58,883 nt of DNA from Bacteroidota bacterium (GTDB lineage Bacteria > Bacteroidota > Bacteroidia > Chitinophagales > Chitinophagaceae). The notes under the pieces were generated by a model, which saw only the letters and a program-made list of their open reading frames with translations, made no database searches and had not been told where the DNA came from. Location of the stretch: assembly GCA_030706685.1 (NCBI GenBank), contig JAUZOA010000025.1, positions 1 to 58,883 on the forward strand, in the 5' to 3' direction. Both the position numbers and the translations under genes were made by a program. Shown here in pieces: positions 44,062 to 51,892 of the stretch (positions are counted from its first letter, which is position 1; every line of letters starts with the position of its first letter).

Positions 44062-44841
44062 ATGAAACAAGATTCCTTTATTTACTATACTCTTCATCTT
44101 GCTGATAATGCATTGATACTTGGTCATCGCAACAGTGAATGGTGCGGGCATGGACCTGTACTGGAACAGGATATCGCTATCACTAATATCTCTCTTGACC
44201 TGATAGGACAGGCAAGAAATTTTTATCAGTATGCCGCAAAATTGATGAATAAACAAAATGCACCCTCTCCAAATGGAAAGGAGGTTGGTGGTGAGTTTAC
44301 GGAAGATAAACTTGCCTACTTAAGAGATGTGCGTGAATTCAAAAACTGTTTATTGGCGGAACAACCCAATGGCGATTGGGCGCAGACTATTTTGCGGCAG
44401 TTCTTTTTCAGCACTTACCAATTTTATTTATACCGGCAACTGCAGGAGAGCCATCCCGATGAGCAACTGGCTGCTATAGCCGCTAAATCATTAAAAGAAG
44501 TAACTTATCATCTTCGCTGGAGCAGCGAATGGGTAATCAGGCTGGGTGATGGTACCGAAGAAAGTCGCAAAAGAATGTTGAATGCCCTGGAAAATTTGTG
44601 GCCCTACACGGGCGAGCTGTTTGTTCCGGCCGCTTATGAGACCGATAGGATGGATTTAAAAAATATCAAAGAGCAGTGGGCCCAAAAGGTAAAAGATATT
44701 TTTTCGGAAGCCACTTTGCCTTATCCTGCCGAAGGATGGATGCATACGGGCGGCAAAACCGGGATGCATACGGAACAACTTGGTTTTATTTTGGCTGAAT
44801 TACAATTTATGCAAAGAGCTTACCCCAATAGTGAATGGTAA
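44062..44841 (+). CDS. paaC: Phenylacetyl-CoA epoxidase structural subunit PaaC
   Basis: The ATG at 44062 (MKQDSFIYYTLHLADN) is preferred because homologues start here; an in-frame ATG lies at 44053. The 259-residue protein is the inactive ferritin-like partner that holds PaaA. HRNSEWCGHGPVLEQDIA, NISLDLIGQARNFYQYAA, EQPNGDWAQTILRQFFFS and EVTYHLRWSSEWVIRLGDGT are family blocks. The loop after YAAKL is enlarged by APSPNGKEVGGEF, a repeat-derived insertion; E. coli PaaC has only a few residues there. Confidence 0.95.
   Translation: MKQDSFIYYTLHLADNALILGHRNSEWCGHGPVLEQDIAITNISLDLIGQARNFYQYAAKLMNKQNAPSPNGKEVGGEFTEDKLAYLRDVREFKNCLLAEQPNGDWAQTILRQFFFSTYQFYLYRQLQESHPDEQLAAIAAKSLKEVTYHLRWSSEWVIRLGDGTEESRKRMLNALENLWPYTGELFVPAAYETDRMDLKNIKEQWAQKVKDIFSEATLPYPAEGWMHTGGKTGMHTEQLGFILAELQFMQRAYPNSEW
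44262..44295 (+). repeat. In-frame palindromic element inside paaC
   Basis: CCTCTCC pairs imperfectly with GGAAAGG around AAAT, followed by AGGTTGGTGGTGAG. It encodes PSPNGKEVGGE at about residues 68-78 between two helices. It resembles the minus-strand element in the GH43 gene (14621-14654) in stem, tail and reading frame. Confidence 0.6.
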
Positions 44842-44868
44842 ACATTCTCACCTAAAAGGGTTTTTATA

Positions 44869-45387
44869 ATGAGCCGGACTGAAGAACATACTACTGTTTC
44901 TGCCGAAACAAAGAAGATTGAAATGATCCTGGAACAGGTGCATGATCCCGAAGTGCCTGTATTATCCGTTATGGACCTGGGAATTGTCCGGGACATAAAA
45001 TGGAATAATGATGAATTGGAAGTGATCATTACGCCTACCTATAGTGGTTGTCCTGCGATGGATGTAATCAGCCTGAGCATAAAAATGACCCTGCTTTCTC
45101 ATGGGTATAAAAAAATAAAGATCACGCAGGTGCTTTCTCCGGCCTGGACCACTGACTGGATGAGTGAAGAAGGAAAACGGAAACTCGCGGCTTATGGCAT
45201 AGCGCCTCCCAATCCCAAACAACAGGTTTGTAACGATAAGTTGTTTGCCCCGGATGAAGCGGTTCAATGCCCGCATTGTCATTCTTATCATACGCACCGG
45301 GTCAGTGAGTTTGGTTCAACGGCATGTAAAGCATTATACCAATGTGATGATTGCAAAGAACCCTTTGATTATTTTAAATGCCACTAA
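44869..45387 (+). CDS. paaD: Phenylacetyl-CoA epoxidase maturation protein PaaD
   Basis: The 172-residue protein has an N-terminal MIP18/FeS-assembly domain (LEQVHDPEVPVLSVMDLGIV, TPTYSGCPAMDVI) and a C-terminal zinc ribbon with CPHC, a later Cys and CDDC. It is needed for assembly or repair of the epoxidase metal centres. The length equals that of typical PaaD. It is 27 bases downstream of paaC. Confidence 0.95.
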   Translation: MSRTEEHTTVSAETKKIEMILEQVHDPEVPVLSVMDLGIVRDIKWNNDELEVIITPTYSGCPAMDVISLSIKMTLLSHGYKKIKITQVLSPAWTTDWMSEEGKRKLAAYGIAPPNPKQQVCNDKLFAPDEAVQCPHCHSYHTHRVSEFGSTACKALYQCDDCKEPFDYFKCH

Positions 45388-45417
45388 CCTTACTTTTATC
45401 CTTCAATATTTTTTGAA

Positions 45418-45822
45418 ATGAAAAAAACAGGGATCCTTATTGGTTTGTTGGTAAACGGCTTTTTTTGCGCGTATAGCCAGCAAGCGGGGGATACCCTTTC
45501 GCTCATTGCTCAAAAATGGAATATCCGGAGCATCGACGACAGCGTATACAACCTGATGGATTCCGCCGAAAAAGAAGACTTTAAAAAGGCTGTGATAACT
45601 TTTACAAGCGATGGAAATTATATTTCCTCTATCGGCAATAAAGAAGCAGAAAGAGGCACCTGGAAGTATCTCCCCGATAAAAGAAAACTTGTTTGTAAAA
45701 GCGCCATTAATAAATCTACCGTGATCATCATTCAAAGTATTACAGAGAATGAAATAAAAGGACAAACTTACGCTGATAATGAAAAAGAGAGATTCGGCGT
45801 TGTTCTTAGCGCAATAAAATAA
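45418..45822 (+). CDS. Small secreted lipocalin-like protein of unknown role
   Basis: The 134-residue protein has a signal peptide (LIGLLVNGFFCAYSQ). The rest resembles lipocalin-like small barrels: KWNIRSIDD, FTSDGNYISS, ERGTWKYLPDKRKLVC. Its function is not recognised. It lies between paaD and the paaG-like gene (30- and 7-base gaps), so it is expressed with the phenylacetate genes although it is predicted to be extracytoplasmic. Confidence 0.65.
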   Translation: MKKTGILIGLLVNGFFCAYSQQAGDTLSLIAQKWNIRSIDDSVYNLMDSAEKEDFKKAVITFTSDGNYISSIGNKEAERGTWKYLPDKRKLVCKSAINKSTVIIIQSITENEIKGQTYADNEKERFGVVLSAIK

Positions 45823-45829
45823 ATTAACC

Positions 45830-46603
45830 ATGTCTTCCATACTTTTTGAAATAAAAAATAATATTGGCATCATCACTCTCAATCGTCCAGACAAACTCAA
45901 TTCCTTTAACCGTGAAATGGCTTTGTTGCTGCAGCAAAAATTAGATGATTGCAAAAGTGATGAAGTAAGATGTGTTTATATTACCGGGGCCGGGAAAGGT
46001 TTCAGCGCAGGTCAGGATCTCGCGGAAGTGACTCAACCTGGTGCACCGGGGTTTACTACCATATTGACCGAACATTATAATCCCATCGTTACCCGTATAA
46101 AAGACTTGCAGAAACCCGTTGTGGCAGCTATAAACGGCGTGGCAGCCGGCGCAGGCGCCAATATTGCTTTATGTTGTGATATTGTTGTAGCCACGCAGTC
46201 AGCCTCATTCATCCAGGCATTTTCCAAAATCGGTTTGATACCCGACAGTGGCGGCACGTATACACTTCCCCGTTTGATTGGCTGGCAAAAAGCTTCGGCT
46301 TTAATGATGCTTGGCGAAAAGGTATCAGCGGCCGATGCGGAAAAAATGGGAATGCTTTATAAAGTTTTTCCTGATGAAATTTTCATTGAGGAATCGAAAA
46401 AAATAGCGCTGACACTGGCAGGAATGCCTACTCTTGGATTAGCTTATACAAAAAAAGTATTGAGACTGTCTTTGACAAATTCCCTGGAAGATCAATTGAT
46501 GCAGGAAGATATCTTTCAGCAAAAAGCAGGTCAGACTGCAGATTATCATGAAGGAGTAAAAGCTTTTATTGAAAAAAGAAAACCCTTGTTCAGGGGTAAA
46601 TAA
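45830..46603 (+). CDS. paaG: Enoyl-CoA hydratase/isomerase, PaaG-like
   Basis: The 257-residue crotonase-fold protein has the oxyanion region GKGFSAGQDLAE and AINGVAAGAGANIALCCDIVV. The IGLIPDSGGTYTLPRLIG segment places an Asp where PaaG needs it for ring-epoxide isomerisation to the oxepin-CoA. Context in the paa operon favours PaaG over PaaF; one crotonase only is present here. It is 7 bases from the previous gene. Confidence 0.87.
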   Translation: MSSILFEIKNNIGIITLNRPDKLNSFNREMALLLQQKLDDCKSDEVRCVYITGAGKGFSAGQDLAEVTQPGAPGFTTILTEHYNPIVTRIKDLQKPVVAAINGVAAGAGANIALCCDIVVATQSASFIQAFSKIGLIPDSGGTYTLPRLIGWQKASALMMLGEKVSAADAEKMGMLYKVFPDEIFIEESKKIALTLAGMPTLGLAYTKKVLRLSLTNSLEDQLMQEDIFQQKAGQTADYHEGVKAFIEKRKPLFRGK

Positions 46604-46624
46604 TCAATAATTATTTAATTAATA

Positions 46625-46638
46625 ATTACTAATTATTA
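46625..46638. repeat. AT-rich 14-mer, second copy
   Basis: ATTACTAATTATTA is identical to 13866-13879. It sits immediately before and overlaps the first base of the paaI start codon, in a TAATTATT-rich spacer. Confidence 0.35.
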
Positions 46639-47051
46639 TGCAGACAAAATATGAAGAAGTCGTCGCGCACATGATGGAAAATGACTATTTCAGCCAATGG
46701 ATGGGTGTGGAAGTACTCGAAGTAAAAGAAGGGTATAGCAAAATAAAAATGACTATCCGCAAAGAAATGGTGAATGGTTTTGGGATTGTTCATGGCGGTT
46801 TACCTTTTTCCTTAGCGGACAGCGCATTCGCTTTTGCCTGCAATAACCGGAATAATTTATCGGTAGCGCTGGATGTGACTATCACTTTTACCAAAGCGGT
46901 AAATGTGGGAGATGTATTGATTGCTGAAGCAAAAGAAATTCATAATGGAAGGAGTACGGGTGTTTATCTGATTACAGTGACCAACCAGAAAAACGAACAT
47001 GTAGCTTTGTTTAAAGGTACTTGTTTCCGAACCGGCAAAACCTTAATATAA
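46638..47051 (+). CDS. paaI: Hotdog-fold thioesterase PaaI
   Basis: The 137-residue protein has the PaaI motif GFGIVHGGLPFSLADSAFAF, with the catalytic Asp, and SVALDVTITFTKAVNVGDVL. PaaI hydrolyses ring-hydroxylated or epoxide CoA thioesters to release trapped CoA. It is 34 bases downstream of paaG. The cytosolic location and length match the family. Confidence 0.93.
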   Translation: MQTKYEEVVAHMMENDYFSQWMGVEVLEVKEGYSKIKMTIRKEMVNGFGIVHGGLPFSLADSAFAFACNNRNNLSVALDVTITFTKAVNVGDVLIAEAKEIHNGRSTGVYLITVTNQKNEHVALFKGTCFRTGKTLI

Positions 47052-47053
47052 AA

Positions 47054-47644
47054 ATGATCTACGAATTCGAGGGATATAAACCAATCATTCATGAATCATC
47101 TTTCATTCATCCGCAGTCAGCTGTGACAGGGAACGTAATCATTGGAAAGAATTGTTATATCGGCCCGGGGGCGGCGCTTCGGGGCGACTGGGGAAAGATC
47201 GTTATTGAAGACGGTTGCAATGTGCAGGAGAGTTGTACGATCCACATGTTTCCGGGTATCACTGTTTTGCTGAAAGAAGGAGCGCATATTGGTCATGGCG
47301 CTATCATTCATGGCGCTATGATCGGCAGGAATTGCCTGGTGGGCATGAACAGCGTTGTTATGGACAATGTGGAACTCGGTGATGAAAGTATTGTCGGCGC
47401 TCTCTCTTTAATAAAAGAAGGAGAAAAAATTCCTCGACGTAGCCTGCTTGTTGGCAACCCGGCACGCATCATCAAAGAAGTAACCGATGAAATGATTGCC
47501 TGGAAAACAGAAGGCACCAAATTATACCAGGCCCTGCCCGCACAAATGCATCGCAGTTGGAAACCTGCCGACCCATTCAATGAAGCTCCGGCTTCAACCC
47601 CCGGCCAGAATATTTCTTATAAACCATGGAAGAGTAATCAATGA
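47054..47644 (+). CDS. paaY: PaaY-like gamma-carbonic-anhydrase hexapeptide protein
   Basis: The ATG at 47054 begins MIYEFEGYKP, two bases after the paaI stop; a longer frame from 47021 overlaps paaI. The 196-residue protein shows left-handed beta-helix hexapeptides (VIIGKNCYIGPGAALRGDWG, GAHIGHGAIIHGAMIGRN, VGMNSVVMDN) with the metal-binding histidines of the gamma-CA family. PaaY proteins hydrolyse CoA thioesters and support the phenylacetate pathway. It is the last gene of the operon here. Confidence 0.9.
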   Translation: MIYEFEGYKPIIHESSFIHPQSAVTGNVIIGKNCYIGPGAALRGDWGKIVIEDGCNVQESCTIHMFPGITVLLKEGAHIGHGAIIHGAMIGRNCLVGMNSVVMDNVELGDESIVGALSLIKEGEKIPRRSLLVGNPARIIKEVTDEMIAWKTEGTKLYQALPAQMHRSWKPADPFNEAPASTPGQNISYKPWKSNQ

Positions 47645-47690
47645 GATCATTAACTTTTCCACAATATTATTTGTTCTCCCCTGATCTCAT
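47641..47690. repeat. Inverted pair at the end of the paa operon
   Basis: ATGAGATCA at 47641-47649 is the reverse complement of 47682-47690, separated by 32 bases. No T-run follows, so terminator function is uncertain. Confidence 0.35.
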
Positions 47691-47714
47691 ACTTTAAACA
47701 GATTATAAAAAAAC

Positions 47715-47906
47715 TTACTTGATTTCTGTTACCCTTATTCCTATATATTTTCCTATATATTTGCAACCTTTTATGTATTTAATATATCTGTAGAACACTT
47801 TTCCCTTATTCTGAATTTTCATTTTATCCAATCCTCCACGAAAGCCCGGGTGAATCCCCTGTACTGATTTTTTGTACCCACGGAAAACAAATTTGGTCAT
47901 AGTCAA
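47715..47906 (-). CDS. Possible small basic protein
   Basis: A 63-residue frame on the minus strand is very rich in Lys, Tyr, Ile and Arg and ends GCKYIGKYIGIRVTEIK. The KYIG duplication comes from a 12-bp tandem repeat (47738-47761), a multiple of three, which is compatible with coding. No domain is recognised and no good ribosome site was seen. It may be spurious. Confidence 0.25.
   Translation of the reverse strand: MTMTKFVFRGYKKSVQGIHPGFRGGLDKMKIQNKGKVFYRYIKYIKGCKYIGKYIGIRVTEIK
47738..47761. repeat. 12-bp perfect tandem repeat
   Basis: TTCCTATATATT is repeated twice without a gap at 47738-47749 and 47750-47761. It lies inside the possible minus-strand small ORF. Confidence 0.8.
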
Positions 47907-47919
47907 TTAAAACCTGAGC

Positions 47920-48249
47920 ATGCTTAAAAACTTTACCCTGAAGGGAGTTATTTCCCTGTGTTTAATCTTTATTCTACCGGCAATCCATTTACCAGCTCAA
48001 CAAATTACTACCCGTTTTCAACGCTTTGACCTGAATGCCTCCGCAGTATTCCGCGGCAAGATTTCCTTTCATTACCATGATAGTGGAAATAGTGGAAACA
48101 ATTATTCCGCAATGATCATCACGATTCCAAAAGAAACAAGTGCTATAAAAGGTATTATGATTAATCCGAACCCTGGTTTTAATGAGATGGTTACAGCCCG
48201 GCTCACTGGCAATCAGATTCTATCAGCAAAATTCACTATTGCCAGATGA
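47920..48249 (+). CDS. Small secreted protein of unknown function
   Basis: The 109-residue protein has a clear signal peptide (LCLIFILPAIHLPAQ) and a short mature part with beta-rich sequence (ASAVFRGKISFHYHD, YSAMIITIPKET). I do not recognise a family. It is followed 25 bases later by a strong terminator, which supports a real, separately transcribed gene. Confidence 0.6.
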   Translation: MLKNFTLKGVISLCLIFILPAIHLPAQQITTRFQRFDLNASAVFRGKISFHYHDSGNSGNNYSAMIITIPKETSAIKGIMINPNPGFNEMVTARLTGNQILSAKFTIAR

Positions 48250-48274
48250 TACAAGTACCTGACCCGTCCATTCC

Positions 48275-48306
48275 AACCCCTGCCCGTGAGGCAGGGGTTT
48301 TCTTTT
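48275..48306 (+). terminator. Rho-independent terminator
   Basis: AACCCCTGCC at 48275-48284 pairs perfectly with 48290-48299 across the loop CGTGA, followed by TTTCTTTT. It ends the transcript of the small secreted gene at 47920-48249. Confidence 0.9.
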
Positions 48307-48379
48307 AAAAGCAGCACCCGGCTGCCTTTCATAAAATTTCTTTTTTCAGAAAACAGAATAGTAGTAACTTAATTGTCCG

Positions 48380-48387
48380 TATTTTTG
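48380..48387 (+). promoter_or_regulatory. Bacteroidetes -7 box
   Basis: TATTTTTG fits TAnnTTTG and lies 25 bases before the ATG of the T9SS-sorted protein, downstream of the previous terminator. No -33 element is evident. Confidence 0.4.
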
Positions 48388-48412
48388 ATTTATCCTAAAA
48401 AAATCTTTGATT

Positions 48413-49654
48413 ATGAGAAAAAGTTTACACTTCACTTCCCTGTTAATGGGAACAATCCTTATTTCTAATCTTGTTCAAAGTCAGTCCGATCGTTTTGCCT
48501 ATGCCATTACAGATATAAATAAAGAAGGCGCGAACTGGAGCTTTCTCCGGAAAATTGATTTGCAGACCGGTGCATTCAGTGATGTATTATTAAACGGCAC
48601 TGATGTATCCCGTATAGCCTATGATGCCGCTACCAAAAAACAATTGACGACCCCCATCACGGATGCGCGCTTTGGCACTATCGCCAATGCAGCTTTCGGC
48701 ACCGGGGTAGCTGCTGCTGCTTATGATAAAAGACACGACAGGCTTTATTATACCCCGATGTTTATTGACCAGCTCCGGTATATTGATCTCAAAACAATGA
48801 ATGTCTATTTTGTAACTACCGATTTTACCGGCATGGCCACTAAAGCTGCGGATCAAAGTAATATTATCACCCGTATGGTCATCGCCGATGACGGTAACGG
48901 GTATGCCATGACAAATGATGGCAATCATTTTATCCGTTTCACCACCGGCAAAAAAACAGAGTTCACTGATCTCGGAACAGTAGTGGATGCTGCCAATAAC
49001 AACGGTGTTTCCATTCATAACTCCTGCAGCAGCTATGGTGGCGATATGATCGCTGATAATGAAGGGAATTTATTTGTTTTCTCCGCCCGTAATCATGTTT
49101 TCCAGGTAAATATTGAAACAAAAGTGGCTACTCATATCGGGGCTATTTCAGGATTACCCGCCAATTTCACTACCAATGGCGCTGCTGTGAATGAGAATAA
49201 CCAGGTATTGATCACCAGCGCTGTTGACGCATCATCTCTGTATACAGTTGATCCAAAAACATGGGTCGCTACCCAGGTAAAGTCTACTGTTGTTCCCTGG
49301 CATACCTCCGATCTTGCCAACAGTAATATTCTCCAAACAAGAAAATCAACTGCGCCGGAACTGATCGCGGATAAAACAATCCCGCTCAACGATAACATAC
49401 AGTTGTATCCCAACCCTGTTACCAATAACCAGTTCAGCATTCAGTTCAGGCTGGCGGATGCAGGAATCTATACCGTTCAGGTTACCGACGCAAGGGGTCA
49501 GCAGGTAACACAAAAAATCGTAACTGTAAATGGCAAAGGACAAACTATCTCCGGTATTAATCTTCCGGCTCCTGCTGCCAAAGGCATTTATATTGTTAAA
49601 GTAAATGACTCCAACAGCAAAACAGTATACAGCAATAAGATTATCGTTCAGTAA
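48413..49654 (+). CDS. Secreted protein with T9SS type A sorting domain
   Basis: The ATG at 48413 (MRKSLHFTSLLMG) is chosen over a TTG six bases upstream. The 413-residue protein has a signal peptide ending NLVQS, a propeller-like middle (KRHDRLYYTPMFIDQLRYID) and a C-terminal type IX secretion sorting domain (LYPNPVTNNQFSIQF, then GIYIVKVNDSN and KIIVQ at the end). It is therefore exported through the T9SS to the surface or medium. The function of the middle part is unknown. Confidence 0.82.
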   Translation: MRKSLHFTSLLMGTILISNLVQSQSDRFAYAITDINKEGANWSFLRKIDLQTGAFSDVLLNGTDVSRIAYDAATKKQLTTPITDARFGTIANAAFGTGVAAAAYDKRHDRLYYTPMFIDQLRYIDLKTMNVYFVTTDFTGMATKAADQSNIITRMVIADDGNGYAMTNDGNHFIRFTTGKKTEFTDLGTVVDAANNNGVSIHNSCSSYGGDMIADNEGNLFVFSARNHVFQVNIETKVATHIGAISGLPANFTTNGAAVNENNQVLITSAVDASSLYTVDPKTWVATQVKSTVVPWHTSDLANSNILQTRKSTAPELIADKTIPLNDNIQLYPNPVTNNQFSIQFRLADAGIYTVQVTDARGQQVTQKIVTVNGKGQTISGINLPAPAAKGIYIVKVNDSNSKTVYSNKIIVQ

Positions 49655-49676
49655 TACATACTTCCGCTAAAGATTT

Positions 49677-49718
49677 TCCCCCGGCAAATTTCTTCTTCGC
49701 TTTTGCCGGGGGATTTTA
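49677..49718 (+). terminator. Rho-independent terminator
   Basis: TCCCCCGGCAAA at 49677-49688 pairs perfectly with 49702-49713, followed by TTTTATTTTA. It lies 22 bases after the T9SS-sorted gene. Confidence 0.88.
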
Positions 49719-49763
49719 TTTTACAGGGGTAGGTTGAAATTGAAGTAATCCCATTTCGAAACC

Positions 49764-49886
49764 GGGAAAGTGGAACTGGGAACTTTATTCAAAGTTGGAG
49801 ACCCGTTATTATCCCTAAACAGTTTAAAAGTCGCCATACTGAGAGAATTGGGGAGCCGGAAAGAAATTTCCCAATTCCATTTTCCC
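49764..49886. repeat. 23-bp imperfect inverted repeat pair
   Basis: 49764-49786 and 49864-49886 are reverse complements at 20 of 23 positions (GGGAAAGTGGAACTGGGAAC against the complementary arm). They flank about 77 bases between the terminator and obg. They look like two copies of one small element in opposite orientation. Confidence 0.7.
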
Positions 49887-49926
49887 AATTTCAAAATTCT
49901 AAAATGCTGTCACTACTCCAATAAGG

Positions 49927-49934
49927 TATATTTG
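49927..49934 (+). promoter_or_regulatory. Bacteroidetes -7 box upstream of obg
   Basis: TATATTTG matches TAnnTTTG and ends 25 bases before the obg TTG start. No convincing -33 TTTG was found. Confidence 0.45.
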
Positions 49935-49959
49935 CAGTCCTGTTGAAAAAAGGAACTTC

Positions 49960-50961
49960 TTGGAAAAAAGCAATTTCGTAGATCAGATACGCATTTTTTG
50001 CCGCAGCGGTCATGGCGGACCGGGTAGTAAGCATTTTATGCGCAATAAATTTACCGCATTGGGTGGTCCTGATGGGGGTGATGGCGGTCGTGGCGGGCAT
50101 ATCGTTTTGAAAGGCAATAGTAATCTTTGGACATTACTTCATCTGCGGTATTTTAAAAATGTATTGGCGGAAAACGGTGAAGGGGGAAGCGGGAATAATA
50201 AAACAGGGCGCTTTGGAAAAGATATTATTATAGAAGTTCCACTTGGCACTATCGCAAGGGATGAGGAAACAGGAAAGCAGGAAGCGGAAATATTAGAGGA
50301 TGGCCAGGAATTTATCTGGATACCGGGAGGCAAAGGAGGCCTTGGCAATAGTCATTTTGCTACCCCTACTAACCAGGCTCCCGAATATTCACAACCTGGC
50401 CTGCCTGGTATTGAAGCGTGGAAAATACTGGAGTTAAAAGTTTTGGCTGATGTAGGGCTGGTTGGTTTTCCCAATGCGGGTAAGTCAACTTTATTATCGG
50501 TTATTACTGCTGCAAAGCCTAAGATAGCTGATTATGCTTTTACCACTATCACTCCTAATCTCGGAATCGTAGAATATCGCGATGGAAGAAGTTTTTGCAT
50601 GGCTGATCTGCCGGGTATCATTGAAGGAGCGGCTGAAGGCAAAGGATTGGGGCACCGTTTTCTCCGGCATATTGAAAGAAATTCCATTCTTCTTTTTTTA
50701 ATCCCTGCCGATAGCCCGGATCATAAAAAGGAATTTGAAATACTCGTCACTGAACTGGAAAAATATAACCCTGAGCTCCTGCATAAGCAATTTATTATTG
50801 CTGTCAGCAAAAGTGATCTGCTGGACGATGAACTGAAAACCGCTATTGAAAAAGAATTGCCCCCGGTAATCCCCCACATCTTTATTTCTTCTGCTACCCA
50901 TCAGGGCATCCTGGAGTTGAAGGATCTTTTGTGGAAAGTATTGAATGAGCCGCAGGAATAA
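49960..50961 (+). CDS. obgE: GTPase ObgE/CgtA
   Basis: The protein starts at a TTG (49960-49962); no upstream ATG is better. The 333-residue Obg GTPase has the glycine-rich Obg domain ([28 protein letters not shown]) to about residue 158, then the G domain with G1 [10 protein letters not shown]3 [19 protein letters not shown] and G4 SKSD. No OCT domain follows, as is usual in this phylum. It acts in large-subunit ribosome assembly and stress control. Confidence 0.96.
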   Translation: MEKSNFVDQIRIFCRSGHGGPGSKHFMRNKFTALGGPDGGDGGRGGHIVLKGNSNLWTLLHLRYFKNVLAENGEGGSGNNKTGRFGKDIIIEVPLGTIARDEETGKQEAEILEDGQEFIWIPGGKGGLGNSHFATPTNQAPEYSQPGLPGIEAWKILELKVLADVGLVGFPNAGKSTLLSVITAAKPKIADYAFTTITPNLGIVEYRDGRSFCMADLPGIIEGAAEGKGLGHRFLRHIERNSILLFLIPADSPDHKKEFEILVTELEKYNPELLHKQFIIAVSKSDLLDDELKTAIEKELPPVIPHIFISSATHQGILELKDLLWKVLNEPQE

Positions 50962-51073
50962 TTATTTCCGGTGCGACATTCCCGGAACGCGATCCCTCGC
51001 TTTAGCAATATTGCCCCGATTTTTCTGCCTTACTTAATTAAATAAGAGTTTCCCTTAAGGTACGCGGAGTCAG

Positions 51074-51098
51074 TTTTCCACAAAAACAATGTGGAAAA
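51074..51098. repeat. 8-bp perfect inverted repeat
   Basis: TTTTCCAC at 51074-51081 and GTGGAAAA at 51091-51098 flank nine bases. It lies 30 bases above a -7-like box, so it could be an operator or a weak hairpin. Confidence 0.5.
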
Positions 51099-51127
51099 AC
51101 AAGATTCGGGATTATTTTCTCATCAGT

Positions 51128-51135
51128 TATATTTG
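51128..51135 (+). promoter_or_regulatory. Bacteroidetes -7 box
   Basis: TATATTTG fits TAnnTTTG. The next plus-strand gene starts at 51284, which would leave a leader of roughly 140 bases. Confidence 0.35.
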
Positions 51136-51283
51136 TCTATCGAATCAAAAGCAGGTTTACAAGCCTACCGTACACTTTCTTTTACCTGCGCTTTTTTTCA
51201 TTAATCTTTACTGATTACTCTCCCTTTGAACCAACACTTGCCGGCGGTTGCTCATTTAAACTGTTCGACAAAAACTTTAAAGC

Positions 51284-51730
51284 ATGAAGATGCCAGTGAT
51301 AAGGATATGCCCGATCAAGGCATTGATAATTTCTATTGCAGTTTTTTTCCTGCCTTTTTCTCTGTTAAGCGCCGGGGTACGAAAACCCGCAGCAGGGGGA
51401 GAGAGTGGCTCAATTTTGCAGGTAAAATATCTTGGCGGCGATAATGATGCTCTTTTTTTTGACGTAAAGTATTACAATAAAACAGGCAATATTTTCAAAC
51501 TCCTGGTATTGGATGAAATAACCGGCGATGCATTGTTCCAGGACAATTATTCAGCCAGGGACTTTGAAAAGAAATTCAAAATACCGCGTCTGACGGACAC
51601 AGACTATGTGACTTTTCTCATCAGATCAGCTAAAGAGAACATTCTGCTTAGTTATAAAGTTAAAGTCACCACGAAAGTGGTAGATGAAACGGTTTTCTTG
51701 AAAAACCGAGAGCTGGTCTCGTACAAATGA
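51284..51730 (+). CDS. Secreted protein of unknown function
   Basis: The 148-residue protein has a signal peptide (ALIISIAVFFLPFSLLSAG). The mature part is beta-rich (SILQVKYLGGDNDALFFDVKY, ILLSYKVKVTTKVVDE) and ends 4 bases before a strong terminator. I do not recognise the family. It is probably a single-gene transcript. Confidence 0.65.
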   Translation: MKMPVIRICPIKALIISIAVFFLPFSLLSAGVRKPAAGGESGSILQVKYLGGDNDALFFDVKYYNKTGNIFKLLVLDEITGDALFQDNYSARDFEKKFKIPRLTDTDYVTFLIRSAKENILLSYKVKVTTKVVDETVFLKNRELVSYK

Positions 51731-51734
51731 AACA

Positions 51735-51767
51735 AAACAGCCTCTGCCCAGAGGCTGTTTCGTTTTT
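51735..51767 (+). terminator. Rho-independent terminator
   Basis: AAACAGCCTCT pairs with AGAGGCTGTTT across a short loop, followed by CGTTTTT. It ends the gene at 51284-51730. Confidence 0.88.
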
Positions 51768-51863
51768 AGGCAGTGGAGCCGGATGAAAGAAACCCTCAGC
51801 CATTCATTTGTCGCCTGTTAACACAGCAAGCACTCCATTTAACAGCCCCTGTCAATTTTTTAG

Positions 51864-51871
51864 TAGGTTTG
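51864..51871 (+). promoter_or_regulatory. Bacteroidetes -7 box upstream of the S46 peptidase
   Basis: TAGGTTTG fits TAnnTTTG and ends 21 bases before the ATG at 51893. This supports the shorter start for that gene. Confidence 0.45.
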
Positions 51872-51892
51872 CCCTTATTAAAAGATCATCAC

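Larger units (their letters stand above)
50962..51283. other. Intergenic region, 322 bases
   Basis: It contains TTCCGG/CCGGAA near 50966-50987 without a T-run, an 8-bp inverted pair TTTTCCAC/GTGGAAAA at 51074-51098 and a TATATTTG box at 51128-51135. No credible gene was found. Confidence 0.6.

Noticed and set aside
50966-50987. TTCCGG/CCGGAA hairpin as the obg terminator
   Set aside because: The stem is short and lacks a following T-run.
51226-51444. Plus-strand frame overlapping the secreted protein at 51284
   Set aside because: It lies in another frame of a gene with a proper signal peptide and terminator.
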